DNA of 64,000 nt from Ruminococcus sp. Marseille-P6503 (GCF_900604945.1 NZ_UWPB01000002.1:930001-994000), one strand, 5' to 3'; shown: positions 33,422-43,059, counted from the stretch's first letter. Notes: generated from the letters alone by a model not told the origin. Numbers and translations: made by a program.

Positions 33422-34654
33422 TCAGTAGCGGTTGTCGAAAACCCGTGTGGATTTCTTTTCGCTCCGAGGAAGCTCGCCTATATCCACCGGCTTTACTATA
33501 ACGGTTATTCCTATCTTTGCCTTGAAGCCCGCACCGATAGCGGCCTCCATAGAGGTTTTGTCCGCGCCCTTGTCGATCTCTACGAACAGTGTGCAGATAT
33601 CCTTGCCATAGAGGTGATCGATCATAAACTGGTATTCGCTGGACGCTCCCGGTATGCCGGACAGCATTTCGTCTATCTGGCTCGGGAAGATATTAACGCC
33701 CTTGACCTTTACCATGTCGTCGGTTCTGCCAAGAATGGTATCTATCCTCGGGTACCTTGAGCCGCAGGGACATTCTCCGGTAATTACTCTTGTAAGGTCG
33801 TGGGTGCGGTATCTGATGAGAGGAGCGCCCTGTTTTCTCAGGGTTGTAATTACCAGCTCGCCTATTTCTCCGTCCGGCACCACCTCTCCGGTCTTGGGAT
33901 TTACGATTTCAAAATAAATGTAGTCGTCCCACATATGCATTCCGCATTCGTGATCGCAGCTTATTCCTATTCCGGGACCGTAAACCTCGGTAAGACCGTA
34001 AATGTCATAAAGCTGAACGCCCAACTCCTTGGCGATCCGCTTTCTCATTTTTTCTCCCCAGCGCTCCGAGCCGATGACACCCTTTCTCAGGCATATCTGC
34101 TCTCCGATTCCCCGCTTTTCGATTTCCTCCGCAAGCAGAAGCGCGTAAGAGGAGGTGGCGCATAAAACTGTGGATTTCAGATCCGTCATCATTCTCAGCT
34201 GCTTATCGGTGTTGCCTGGTCCCATGGGGATAGTCATTGCGCCGAGCCTTTCCGCTCCCAGCTGGAAGCCTATTCCGGCAGTCCACAGACCGTAGCCCGG
34301 AGTGATCTGGATTCTGTCCAGATTGTTTATTCCAGCCATTGCATAGCAGCGTGCAAACATATCCGCCCAGTCTGAAACGTCCTGAGCAGTGTAGGGGATT
34401 ATGACCGGCGTTCCGGTAGTGCCGGAGGAGGAGTGGATACGCACTATCTCTTCGTCGGGTACAGCCTGCAATCCAAGAGGATAGGCGTCCCTTAAATCGC
34501 CCTTCCAGGTAAAGGGCAGCTTCTCAAAGTCCTCCTGCGACTTGATGGAGTCAATGTCGACGCCCTCCAGCTTGCGCTTGTAGAAGCAGTCCTGAGAGGT
34601 CAGCTTTTTCAGCTGTTTTTTGATAAGCTCAAATTGTGTTTCGGTCATTTTCAT
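33422..34654 (-). CDS. Phenylacetate-CoA ligase family protein, T-box regulated
   Basis: A 410-residue AMP-forming arylacetate-CoA ligase, paralogous to 1165-2466. Motifs: SSGTTGTPVIIPYT near residue 78, YDIYGLTEVYGPGIG near 223, GRTDDMVKVKGVNIFPSQIDE near 318, and a CPCGSRYPR cluster. AAGGAGC precedes the ATG. Its transcript begins at a promoter right behind iorB and passes a T-box leader (34820-35080), so its expression depends on charging of one tRNA. With iorA/iorB upstream, it probably handles arylacetates from aromatic amino-acid breakdown, either forming the CoA ester or, in reverse, recovering energy from arylacetyl-CoA. Confidence 0.92.
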   Translation of the reverse strand: MKMTETQFELIKKQLKKLTSQDCFYKRKLEGVDIDSIKSQEDFEKLPFTWKGDLRDAYPLGLQAVPDEEIVRIHSSSGTTGTPVIIPYTAQDVSDWADMFARCYAMAGINNLDRIQITPGYGLWTAGIGFQLGAERLGAMTIPMGPGNTDKQLRMMTDLKSTVLCATSSYALLLAEEIEKRGIGEQICLRKGVIGSERWGEKMRKRIAKELGVQLYDIYGLTEVYGPGIGISCDHECGMHMWDDYIYFEIVNPKTGEVVPDGEIGELVITTLRKQGAPLIRYRTHDLTRVITGECPCGSRYPRIDTILGRTDDMVKVKGVNIFPSQIDEMLSGIPGASSEYQFMIDHLYGKDICTLFVEIDKGADKTSMEAAIGAGFKAKIGITVIVKPVDIGELPRSEKKSTRVFDNRY

Positions 34655-34819
34655 GGTGATTGCTCCTTATCAATTATATATTGTTTCCGTCAAAATCCCG
34701 TCGGAACGGGAAAATAAACAAACGGTTTATATACCGCAGGAATACGTCATGCGTGCTTCAGTACTTTCAGAGAAATCCTTAATTTAATTATTTCAATCAT
34801 AGGATACTTTAAGCCCCAA

Positions 34820-35080
34820 AAAACAAAAAATCCTGCCCCAGAATAAATGGGACAGGATATAAAGCTCCTGCGGTACCACCCAAATTGCGGATAAATCCGC
34901 CTCTCTCCGGCGTACTGACATACGCCTTTTCCTTAACGCGGAAAACGTCGCCCCTAACGGAAAGACCGCTCGGTTTGCCCTCATGAGTCCATTCGTCTGA
35001 GTCTGCGCTGCCGCGATTCCACCCTCTGCGGCTCTCTTAAACGCCTTTGCTCCGGCTACTACTCTCAATCACAGGTTTGC
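34820..35080 (-). promoter_or_regulatory. T-box leader of the ligase gene
   Basis: On the minus strand the order is canonical: GAGAGTAGTAGCCGG, TTTAAGAGAGCC (Stem I), GGGTGGAATCGCGGC, GAATGGACTC, and then the invariant T-box GGGTGGTACCGC complementary to an uncharged tRNA end. It is followed by a terminator, ATCCTGTCCCA / TGGGGCAGGAT with ten T-rich bases (34820-34858). By alignment with well-known leaders the specifier should lie in GACTCAGACGAATGG; CAG is the best-placed triplet, but I cannot assign it firmly. Confidence 0.9.
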
Positions 35081-35142
35081 GGTGATTATTATTGTTTGCC
35101 GATTATCGCTTAAAGAATTAACCAGCGTAACGTCATACTATT

Positions 35143-35171
35143 ATAATAGCACTGCTTTTTTGGTTTGTCAA
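35143..35171 (-). promoter_or_regulatory. Promoter of the T-box/ligase transcript
   Basis: Minus strand TTGACA, 17 bases, TATTAT. In the ancestral sequence it began only a few bases after the iorB stop codon; the IS1-type element now separates the two. Confidence 0.8.
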
Positions 35172-35208
35172 GTTTTTTTATTCGGTAGGTGTGGACACAA
35201 AGAGCAGA

Positions 35209-35728
35209 TTATAAAAAATCAAGAACAGAAAAGGGTAATTCACGAGAATTTGAGGTACGGCTTTTGCGATAATTCATTTTAGCGATGCCAAATTCATTAT
35301 ACGCTTGGACAAATAGCTCTAAAACAGCTTTTAGCGTATCAAGCTTTCGTGGAAAACATCGGCTGCGTCGCCTCAAAAGAGGTATATAATGCCTCAAATC
35401 AGCATTTATTCCCTCAACGGTAAAGGTGTTGCTTTTGTCGTAAATATTACGAATATGCTTACCTGGATATACAATATCAACATAACCCCAATAGCCGTCT
35501 GTACAGTAACATTCGGCTTCAGGACCGCTGTCAACCACCCTTTGTATACGCTCCGGTGATTTATCAAAAGCAACATCAAATCCAACGATTTGTCTTGGCA
35601 ATCTGCTTACCATTGTCATTACATAAGTGTTTTCACGTGTTTCTGTTTTGGGCTTTTGTCCAATAAACCAATACAACTCATCTAATTCTAAAAAATGGAA
35701 GTTACTGTGAGCTTGAACTGTTTTTTTT
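35209..35728 (-). CDS. IS1-family transposase, catalytic part (InsB-like)
   Basis: The DDE half of the transposase, reached by a -1 frameshift on A8C at 35721-35728. Readable landmarks after the slip: TVQAHSNFHFLELDELYWFIGQK (first Asp), DSGPEAECYCTDGYWGYVD (second Asp) and FTVEGINADLRHYIPLLRRRSRCFPRK (Glu region with the IS1 signature). No good start of its own is needed. It appears intact. Confidence 0.85.
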
Positions 35729-35992
35729 AATCCAATTGTAGACATTCGCCTTGCTGAAACCAAACACCTTGCCGACTCCTCGTCCGCTGGCTCCTGCGTA
35801 GAATGTTTTGATTGCCTGTTGGCGAATTTCTTCGGGATATTCTCGTGTTTTCGGGTTGAGAGTGTAGTATTTTTTGCAATCATTGCAAAAGCACTTCTGT
35901 GTTCCCGAACGATTTTTCCCTGCGTTCACCTGATTTTTTGATTTACCGCAGATAGGACATTTTCTACCTGCTACTTCTTTTGCTTTTCTCAT
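35702..35992 (-). CDS. IS1-family zinc-finger protein (InsA-like)
   Basis: A 96-residue N-terminal part: a CPICGKSK ... CFCNDCKKYY four-cysteine zinc finger, followed by a helix-turn-helix (ASGRGVGKVFGFSKANVYNWIKK). It ends just past an A8C run, the usual IS1 site for making the InsAB' fusion. Confidence 0.87.
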   Translation of the reverse strand: MRKAKEVAGRKCPICGKSKNQVNAGKNRSGTQKCFCNDCKKYYTLNPKTREYPEEIRQQAIKTFYAGASGRGVGKVFGFSKANVYNWIKKNSSSSQ

Positions 35993-36031
35993 TCCTTCAT
36001 TATATCATATTCTGCTCTATTTGTCCACACC

Positions 36032-36607
36032 CTATTCGGTTACTATCCTGACGGCTTTCAGATTGATTTCATGGAACTTCTGCGGGATACGCTTTTCAAT
36101 TGCCGATTTAAGCTCCTCTACAGTGATCCCCAGCTCTCCTGATTTTGCGGCCGCCGCCAGCAGAGCCGTATTAAGCACCTTGGGAGAGCCGCATTTTTCG
36201 CATATCTGGTCGCCGTCTATCACAGTGAGATTTTTTACGGCGGATTTCAGGTAATCAAGCATTTCGCTTCCGTCGTAGTCCGAGCCGGAAAGGGAAGCGG
36301 TAACGGGCTTCACCGCCTTTTTGTTTACTATAACCGTTCCGTCCTTTTTGAGATAAGAAATATTTCTTACCGCTTCGGCAGGCTCAAACGCGATTATTAC
36401 ATCGGCGGAGCCCTTCGGAAGCATTGGCGATTCGATCTTGCCGCCTGTGCGGACGTGTGACACAACGCAGCCTCCGCGCTGGGACATACCTATGGTTTCG
36501 CTGGTTCTTACCTGTTCCCCTTTTTCCATAGTCGCAAAGGCGATAAGCTTTGAAGCGAGCACGGTTCCCTGACCGCCCACTCCGCACAGTAAACAGTTCT
36601 TAGTCAT
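36032..36607 (-). CDS. iorB: Indolepyruvate:ferredoxin oxidoreductase, beta subunit
   Basis: The 191-residue beta subunit (pyruvate-ferredoxin oxidoreductase gamma-type fold): CGVGGQGTVLASKLIA, SETIGMSQRGGCVVSHVR, and FEPAEAVRNI match IorB along its full length. With IorA it oxidatively decarboxylates indolepyruvate and related aryl pyruvates to aryl-acetyl-CoA, reducing ferredoxin. The stop codon is now TAG, formed by TA from the target duplication and the first G of the IS1-type element; before insertion it was TAA, so the protein is unchanged. It lies 88 bases behind iorA. Confidence 0.94.
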   Translation of the reverse strand: MTKNCLLCGVGGQGTVLASKLIAFATMEKGEQVRTSETIGMSQRGGCVVSHVRTGGKIESPMLPKGSADVIIAFEPAEAVRNISYLKKDGTVIVNKKAVKPVTASLSGSDYDGSEMLDYLKSAVKNLTVIDGDQICEKCGSPKVLNTALLAAAAKSGELGITVEELKSAIEKRIPQKFHEINLKAVRIVTE

Positions 36608-36695
36608 ATCTTTTAACCTCGTTTCAGCTTGCTGCTTTAACCAAGCAGTTTTATATAATTTTTCCGCGTCTGAATTTCATTCCGCGCTGCCGCCG

Positions 36696-38483
36696 TTATT
36701 CTGAAATCGCTTCGCATGGACATACCTGAGCGCATACTCCGCAGCCGAAGCACAGGCTTTTTTCTATTTTCACCCTGCCGTTCTCAAGCACGATCGCGGG
36801 ACAGCCTAATTCTTTTACGCATTTTTTGCAGTTTACGCATTTATCATTATCCACCGTGAACTGCTTTGAGGGCTTGGTGACCGCAATACACGGCGATTTC
36901 ATGATAACCGCTTTTACGCCTTTTTTATCCATTGCGGACCTGACCGCTTTTATTCCGGCTTCAAGGTCAAGCGCGTTAACTGTTTCTACAGAGGTCAGGC
37001 CTATTGCCTTCAGTATTTTTTCTATAGATACCTTTTCGCAGACGTCGCCCATCATGGTAACTCCTGTTCCCGGGTGCGGCTGATGTCCGGTCATTGCGGT
37101 AGTGGAGTTGTCAAGCACTATTAAAATAATATCAGTCTGATTGTAAACGGCGTTTATAACACCGGTGATTCCCGAGGCAAAGAAGGTAGAATCTCCGATA
37201 AAGGAGAAATTTACGGTATCCGGCTCGACTCTGTGGATACCCTGTGCGATGGTGACGTCGGCGCCCATACACAGGCAGGTGTCCACCATGTCGAGCGGCT
37301 TGGCGTTTCCGAGGGTATAGCAGCCTATATCGCCGCTGAATACTGCCTTTCTGCCCTTTGCAGCCTGCTTTACCGCATAGAAGCTTGCTCTGTGGGGACA
37401 GCCTGCGCAGAGAACGGGAGGTCTTACCGGAAGCTCGGGAGCCTTAGGCGCTTCCGATTCCTGACAGTCCGATCCCAGAAAACCGCTCAGGACCTTTCTT
37501 ACAGATTCCACGGTGTTTTCGCCGGCAGGCTGAACCGAGCCGTCGAGCTTTCCGCGTATCTTTACGTTTAATCCGTGCTTTCCGCAGATATATGTAAGCT
37601 CTTTCTCAATAACCGGATCAAGCTCCTCGATGCACATAACTTCGTCAAGTCCGCTGAGAAATTCAAGCGCAAGCTTTTCGGGAAACGGATTTGGCGTGGA
37701 TATTTTCATCAGTTTGCAGCCGGCGTTTTCTGCCAGCGCCTCCTTTGTGTATGCCCAGTTTATGCCGTGAGAAACAACTCCCTTTGAAGCGGAGCCTTCG
37801 CCGGAAATAAAATTGAATCTGAAGGAAGAAAGCTCGCTTCCCATTTCGGGGTTGCGCTTTTCTATTTTGCAGTGATTCAGATAAGAGGTTCTGGGGAAGA
37901 TCACCCAGCGCATGGTGTCCTTTATAAAGCCCTCCGGCATATGCTTTTCATAGTTGTCGTCAACCTCAACTGAGGCGCAGCCGTGACAGACTCTGGTAGT
38001 AGGTCTGAAAAGCACCGGAGTAGAATATTTTTCCGAGTATTCAAAGGCGTCCTTTATCATTTCGTAGGCTTCCTCTGGAGAGGACGGGTCGAAAACCGGA
38101 AGCTTTGCAAACTGTGCGAAATGCCTTGTATCCTGCTCGGTCTGGGAGGAGATAGGGCCGGGATCGTCCGCCGAAACTATAACCATGCCGCCCTTGACGC
38201 CTACATAAGCAAGGCTCATAAGCGGGTCGGAGGCAACGTTAAGTCCTACCTGCTTCATTGTCACAAGCGCTCTTGCTCCGGCATAGGCGGCGCCCGCGCC
38301 GACTTCAAGAGCCGCCTTTTCGTTGACAGACCACTCAACGTAAACGCTTCCGTCGTTGTTTTTGGCGACCGTTTCAAGTATTTCGGTGGAAGGGGTTCCG
38401 GGATACCCTGAAACAACGTTTACTCCGGCGTGAACGGCTCCGAGAGCTATGGCCTCGTTTCCCATTAAAAATTTAACTGACAA
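36696..38483 (-). CDS. iorA: Indolepyruvate:ferredoxin oxidoreductase, alpha subunit
   Basis: A 595-residue TPP enzyme. The N-terminal pyrimidine-binding domain starts SVKFLMGNEAIALGAVHAGVNV and GYPGTPSTEI; the TPP pyrophosphate domain has CAGCPHRASFYA, SGDIGCYTLG and GDSTFFASGITGVINAVYN. The C-terminus carries two [4Fe-4S] ferredoxin clusters (CVNCKKCVKELGCP and CFGCGVCAQVCPC). The start is a TTG with AAAGGATG upstream; an earlier ATG frame lacks a ribosome site. The enzyme is oxygen-sensitive, in line with an anaerobe. Confidence 0.95.
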   Translation of the reverse strand: MSVKFLMGNEAIALGAVHAGVNVVSGYPGTPSTEILETVAKNNDGSVYVEWSVNEKAALEVGAGAAYAGARALVTMKQVGLNVASDPLMSLAYVGVKGGMVIVSADDPGPISSQTEQDTRHFAQFAKLPVFDPSSPEEAYEMIKDAFEYSEKYSTPVLFRPTTRVCHGCASVEVDDNYEKHMPEGFIKDTMRWVIFPRTSYLNHCKIEKRNPEMGSELSSFRFNFISGEGSASKGVVSHGINWAYTKEALAENAGCKLMKISTPNPFPEKLALEFLSGLDEVMCIEELDPVIEKELTYICGKHGLNVKIRGKLDGSVQPAGENTVESVRKVLSGFLGSDCQESEAPKAPELPVRPPVLCAGCPHRASFYAVKQAAKGRKAVFSGDIGCYTLGNAKPLDMVDTCLCMGADVTIAQGIHRVEPDTVNFSFIGDSTFFASGITGVINAVYNQTDIILIVLDNSTTAMTGHQPHPGTGVTMMGDVCEKVSIEKILKAIGLTSVETVNALDLEAGIKAVRSAMDKKGVKAVIMKSPCIAVTKPSKQFTVDNDKCVNCKKCVKELGCPAIVLENGRVKIEKSLCFGCGVCAQVCPCEAISE

Positions 38484-38550
38484 AATAACACATCCTTTTA
38501 AATGGCGCTGAAAGCCCGCCTGCAAAGCGAAGCTTTTACCGTTAATAATA

Positions 38551-38578
38551 ATTATAGCATATTATACGGAAAAGTCAA
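38551..38578 (-). promoter_or_regulatory. Promoter of iorA-iorB
   Basis: Minus strand TTGACT, 16 bases, TATAAT, 68 bases before iorA. Confidence 0.7.
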
Positions 38579-38876
38579 TTATACGCGCCGGAAGCCGCGA
38601 GGCAAAACATCATGACAAATGGACAGGCTTTTGCTGTATGTATCGCGGCGTTGGGTGTCTGACCGACCGCTGTTATTTATGGTCTGTCTGCTAAAATATA
38701 GACGTTTATTTTGCAAACTGGCATACTCTCAAATTTCTGTAGAATTGATTTCGGTTTCTTGTGTTTTGTGTGTACCGAAAAAAATATCAGAATGTCGAAA
38801 ATATGTATAAGTACAAACAGATTCCGTATTGTGTAAAACTCCTAAAAATCCAAGAAAAGTTTGGGACAAAAGTCTA

Positions 38877-38905
38877 TTGAAATACGCAATGTAATCCTTT
38901 ACAAT
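38877..38905 (+). promoter_or_regulatory. Promoter of the cellulase gene
   Basis: TTGAAA, 17 bases, TACAAT. The remaining divergent region (38579-38876) shows no gene. Confidence 0.65.
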
Positions 38906-38954
38906 AAAGGTGTGGGGTATCATGATAAGTTTTTTAAGAAGATGGAGGTAAATT

Positions 38955-41900
38955 ATGAAACTGAAAAGAACCATGGCAGGTTTCCTGTCCGCTGTGGTCG
39001 GTTTGTCTTCGCTGGGCTTGTCGGCATTGGCGCCTGCAAGCGTAAGCGCGGCGGATCCGTGGGAAGGCGCGACGGAAACCAGCATTCTGGAAAAACAGAG
39101 GGTATCTTCAGACGAATCTCTGCTTCAGGAGGACGGTGGCAGTTACACATGGGGATATCTGCAGACAAATTCCGACAGCAAGGTTCCTACAGGCGAATAT
39201 CTGAAGGTCACCTATACTGTTGACGGAGATGTCGAGGACACAACGAAAATTTTCAACTTCCAGCCGTTTGATTCAAGCTGGGGAGGCTGGAACGACAACT
39301 TTGTAACGGTGGGAGACAGTGAGTATGATTCCGCTGCCGAAACCTATACGGCCTACATAAGCACGGAATCTATCAAGGCTTCTCTCGGCGGAAGCTCGCT
39401 CAAGGGAATAAATCTTTCCTTTGCGGGAGATATAAATCCATACGATGAGAACGGCGATAAGGTAAATGCCGACGCGCCGGTTGTAACTCTGACCGGATAC
39501 TACAATGTTAAAATTTCGTCAGGAACTCCTTCGGGAGACGTTACTCCTGAAAATCCTCTGACTCTGTATACAATTACGGAGAAGGAGCTTGACGAGGCGG
39601 GAATCAACTGGAAGGGCGCTTCAAAGGCGACCATATACGTTAAGATGACCGAGGGCGGAACAGATTCGATGGTAAACGCTCAGATCAAGCTCGGACCGGA
39701 CGGCGACGACGGACAGCCTGTCGGAAAGGCTTCAAGCAAATATCTTGTCGGTCAGAACGCTTCGGCTACCTACGGCAAAACCGGTAACGCGATCCAGGAC
39801 GGTCTGGTAGGAAACGCCGGAACCGGAAATTACAAATTCCCTGAAGTTAATATCAACAAGAGTATGCAGGACGGAAGCTCATGGGATTCAAGCTATGAGA
39901 GTGAAATTACGATCACGATAAAAGCTTACACGGACAATACAAACTGTGAGTTCCTCGGAATCGTATTCAACAACGGCACCGCATATCCTTCCGGATTCAA
40001 GGCTCCCGTCGTTGAAGGCACTACCTACGATACTCCGCCTGTAGAGGAAACCTCCAAGCGCGAGCTGCTTAAAATGACGCTTGATTACTGCGATACAATG
40101 GATCAGTCGAAGTATCAGGACGCTTCATGGGAGACGTTCCAGAATGAGCTTGAAAAGGCAAAAACCGTTTACGGCAACGATTCAGCCAGCGATACAGAGC
40201 TTGCAAACGCAAGAGCAAGCCTTGAAAAGGTAAAGGCAAATATGCTCTTCAAGGATACCGGAACGGCTGCCAATCCGCTTCCTTACCGCGATCTTACGGA
40301 CGATGAGATCGTAAAGGAAATGGGAGTCGGAACCAACCTCGGAAACACAATGGACGGTCATTCGGGCTTTACCCCCGGCGAAACCTTATGGCAGTCTGTT
40401 GAAACCACAAAGGCTTATATCAAGGCGCTTCATGACGCGGGCTATAATACGGTTCGTATTCCTGTAACCTGGGGCAATATGATAGACGATGAAAACGGCT
40501 ATGCGATAAATGATACATGGATCAGCAGAGTTCAGGATATCGTTGACTACTGCGTATCTCAGGATATGTACGCTATCATCAATGTTCACCACGACGGCGC
40601 GGAGCAGTCAGGCTGGCTGAGAGTTGCCGCCGAGGATATAGACCAGGTCTATGACAAATACGAAAAGGTATGGAGAAATATTGCAGAGTATTTCAAGGAT
40701 TACGACGAGCATCTTATTTTCGAGTCCATGAACGAAATCACCTGCATGGAAGGCGACGCCAAGAACTCGGCTGAGGCTATAGCTTATGATACTCCTATTA
40801 TTGTAAATCTTAATCAGATATTTGTAAACGTAGTACGTTCGACCGGTTCAAACAATGCCAAGAGATGGCTTGCCGTTGTTTCACACTATGCAAACGGCGG
40901 TACTCAGTCAGGCTTTGAGCTTGCCGACGACAGCTACAACAGCGACAACAGAATTATGTTCGCGCTTCATATTTATAAGGCTTCCACAAATGTAACCTGG
41001 ACCTACAGCGAGGTATATCAGGTTGCGGACGCTCTCAAAAAATGTGCCGCAAAGCATGACGTTCCTATTATTCTTGGCGAGTACGGTACAAGAACCTATA
41101 CTCAGTCGGGAACCGCAAGCGGATATAACGACGTAGCAAGAGCATATTTCTCTGAAATAGTTCACCGCGCCTGCCAGGCTGCAGGAGCTGTTCCTGTTGT
41201 ATGGGATCAGGGCTACGGAACCAAGGGCGAGTATGAAACAGGCCTGTACTCCTACTGGAACAGAACCGAGTGCGTGCCTCTGTTCAAAACCATCGTTGAC
41301 GCTATGATGAGAGGAACATATCTGCCTAATACTTCAAAGAACAACAGCTATGACTTTAAGGACGTTGTACAGGGACCGACAATTACTCCTATTACGGAAA
41401 TGACTCTCAGCGACGAAACGGTTTCCATGGAGCTTAACGAAAGCTATACGGTAACGGCGGAAACAGCTCCTTCGGATTCCAATGACGTGGTGCTCTGGAG
41501 CACTGACGACGACAAGATAGCTACTGTTTCACAGGGTAAGATCAGAGCAAGGGGAATAGGAATCACCACAGTCAGAGCGTATACTCAGAACGGCGAGGTT
41601 GAAAAGACGGTAACCGTTAAGGTTTCTCCTAAGACCAGCGAAAATCCGGTGACCGCAATCAACGCGGACGATTCTTACACCGTAATCTCCGGAAAATACG
41701 TTTATCTTAATCCTTCAGTCGAGCCTGCCGGAGCGGATTCACAGATAACCTATAAGTCATCAAACAATGACGTTTTAACTGTCAACTCCCTCGGCAAGGC
41801 GGTAGGAATCAAAAACGGCGTCGCCTATGTTACAATGACTTCTTCAAGCGGAGTAACAAAGACGGTCAAGGTTGAGGTTCTCGACAGCGAAATCAAGGAA

Positions 41901-42995
41901 GAGATCGATCTCGCGCTTCATATCCTCTATAACGATACTGCGAAGAATTACTATGGTACTGAGCTCAGCGAGCCTGTAACTGCAACGGGCGACGGACAGT
42001 ATACGGTATCTTTTGACCTTAACAGCCAGCTTTCGGCTGCCGGAAAGAAGGCGGGTATAACCGAGATCAACAAGCTTACCGCAATTTATATCAAGGATTA
42101 TGACGTTACAAACGGAGACGCTAAAAAATCTCCTTTGAGCAGCGCTGAAATAAGGTATGACAGCGTTATTGTAAACGGAACTCCGCTTACGATCAACAAC
42201 AGCGATTTTGCTTCCGCGCTTAACGCGGAGGTGTTTGACAGCGGCAAGCCCATAAACGCGTGGGACGGTTCGGTTGTAGACGAGGTTACGGCGTCTGATC
42301 ATGTTGCAAGCTTTACAACTATAGATAAGCCTACTACCATAGAGGTAACGTTCACTCTTCAGAACGTCGAATTCAAGCAGTCGTCCTCAGACAAGAAAAA
42401 CGAGGCGCTTAAGATGACTGCGGTAACCGACCAGAGAATAGTTCTCGATAATATCGGAGATACTGCTGAGCTGGCGGTAAAGATCGTTCCGAGAAATACC
42501 GATTCGCTTGTAACCTTTGTTTCCGATAACGCGGGTATAGTTTCTGTTGACAACACCGCGGTAGGAACCGATTCCGATACAGGAGAGGCGAGAGTAACGG
42601 TAACCGCTATGAGCGAGGGCAAGGCTACTGTAACTGCAATGACCGAAAACGGATTTGTAGTCGAGTTTACTGTAATTGTCGGCGAGGACATTTATGAAGA
42701 TTCTTCAAGCGACGACGAATCCTCAGATGTATCAGACGAATCGTCTGATACGGATACTGATTCTTCCTCTCAGCCAACGGATTCGGAAGATTCCGAGTCG
42801 CCGGCGGATTCTGCTCAGAGCTCTTCTGACAATGAAAGCCCGACAACATCCGCGGCGTCAGGAAATTCCTCTGCCGGCTCCGGAAACGGAAGCTCTGCGG
42901 CAGGAAGCAATCCGGCAACAGGCGCTCAGGCAATCGCCCTTACAGGCATACTGCTTTCAGCGGCAGCCTTGCTTGTAGTAAAGAAGAAAAAATAA
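38955..42995 (+). CDS. Multidomain GH5 endoglucanase with wall-anchor signal
   Basis: A 1346-residue secreted cellulase. Signal peptide about 1-33. Two carbohydrate-binding-like beta domains follow (about 35-190, WGYLQTNSD and FNFQPFDSSWGGWNDNF; about 200-345). A helical linker (365-430) leads to the GH5 catalytic domain (440-775): NTVRIPVTWGNM, INVHHDG, acid/base Glu in FESMNEITC and nucleophile Glu in IILGEYGTRTY, the subfamily 4 style. Then come two bacterial Ig-like (Big_2) repeats (about 785-955), a further beta module (975-1150) and another Ig-like repeat (1165-1255). The end is a Ser/Asp/Glu-rich linker, NPATG, a hydrophobic stretch and KKKK, a sortase-like sorting signal. No dockerin is seen, so it is wall-bound rather than cellulosomal. 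GGAGG precedes the ATG. Confidence 0.93.
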   Translation: MKLKRTMAGFLSAVVGLSSLGLSALAPASVSAADPWEGATETSILEKQRVSSDESLLQEDGGSYTWGYLQTNSDSKVPTGEYLKVTYTVDGDVEDTTKIFNFQPFDSSWGGWNDNFVTVGDSEYDSAAETYTAYISTESIKASLGGSSLKGINLSFAGDINPYDENGDKVNADAPVVTLTGYYNVKISSGTPSGDVTPENPLTLYTITEKELDEAGINWKGASKATIYVKMTEGGTDSMVNAQIKLGPDGDDGQPVGKASSKYLVGQNASATYGKTGNAIQDGLVGNAGTGNYKFPEVNINKSMQDGSSWDSSYESEITITIKAYTDNTNCEFLGIVFNNGTAYPSGFKAPVVEGTTYDTPPVEETSKRELLKMTLDYCDTMDQSKYQDASWETFQNELEKAKTVYGNDSASDTELANARASLEKVKANMLFKDTGTAANPLPYRDLTDDEIVKEMGVGTNLGNTMDGHSGFTPGETLWQSVETTKAYIKALHDAGYNTVRIPVTWGNMIDDENGYAINDTWISRVQDIVDYCVSQDMYAIINVHHDGAEQSGWLRVAAEDIDQVYDKYEKVWRNIAEYFKDYDEHLIFESMNEITCMEGDAKNSAEAIAYDTPIIVNLNQIFVNVVRSTGSNNAKRWLAVVSHYANGGTQSGFELADDSYNSDNRIMFALHIYKASTNVTWTYSEVYQVADALKKCAAKHDVPIILGEYGTRTYTQSGTASGYNDVARAYFSEIVHRACQAAGAVPVVWDQGYGTKGEYETGLYSYWNRTECVPLFKTIVDAMMRGTYLPNTSKNNSYDFKDVVQGPTITPITEMTLSDETVSMELNESYTVTAETAPSDSNDVVLWSTDDDKIATVSQGKIRARGIGITTVRAYTQNGEVEKTVTVKVSPKTSENPVTAINADDSYTVISGKYVYLNPSVEPAGADSQITYKSSNNDVLTVNSLGKAVGIKNGVAYVTMTSSSGVTKTVKVEVLDSEIKEEIDLALHILYNDTAKNYYGTELSEPVTATGDGQYTVSFDLNSQLSAAGKKAGITEINKLTAIYIKDYDVTNGDAKKSPLSSAEIRYDSVIVNGTPLTINNSDFASALNAEVFDSGKPINAWDGSVVDEVTASDHVASFTTIDKPTTIEVTFTLQNVEFKQSSSDKKNEALKMTAVTDQRIVLDNIGDTAELAVKIVPRNTDSLVTFVSDNAGIVSVDNTAVGTDSDTGEARVTVTAMSEGKATVTAMTENGFVVEFTVIVGEDIYEDSSSDDESSDVSDESSDTDTDSSSQPTDSEDSESPADSAQSSSDNESPTTSAASGNSSAGSGNGSSAAGSNPATGAQAIALTGILLSAAALLVVKKKK

Positions 42996-43027
42996 AATAT
43001 TGATTTCTGAGTAAAAGTCAGTATTAA

Positions 43028-43059
43028 CGCTCAGGTCTGTTACAGACCTGAGCGTTTTT
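43028..43059 (+). terminator. Terminator of the cellulase gene
   Basis: Near-perfect 13-bp palindrome CGCTCAGGTCTGT / ACAGACCTGAGCG followed by five T. Confidence 0.9.

Larger units (their letters stand above)
35187..36032 (-). mobile_element. IS1-family insertion sequence with 8-bp target duplication
   Basis: An 846-bp element with inverted ends AGGTGTGGACACAAAGAGC and, at the other side, GGGTGTGGACAAATAGAGC. It is flanked by the direct 8-bp duplication TATTCGGT (35179-35186 and 36033-36040). It contains two overlapping transposase frames. Clean ends and duplication indicate a recent insertion. Confidence 0.9.
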
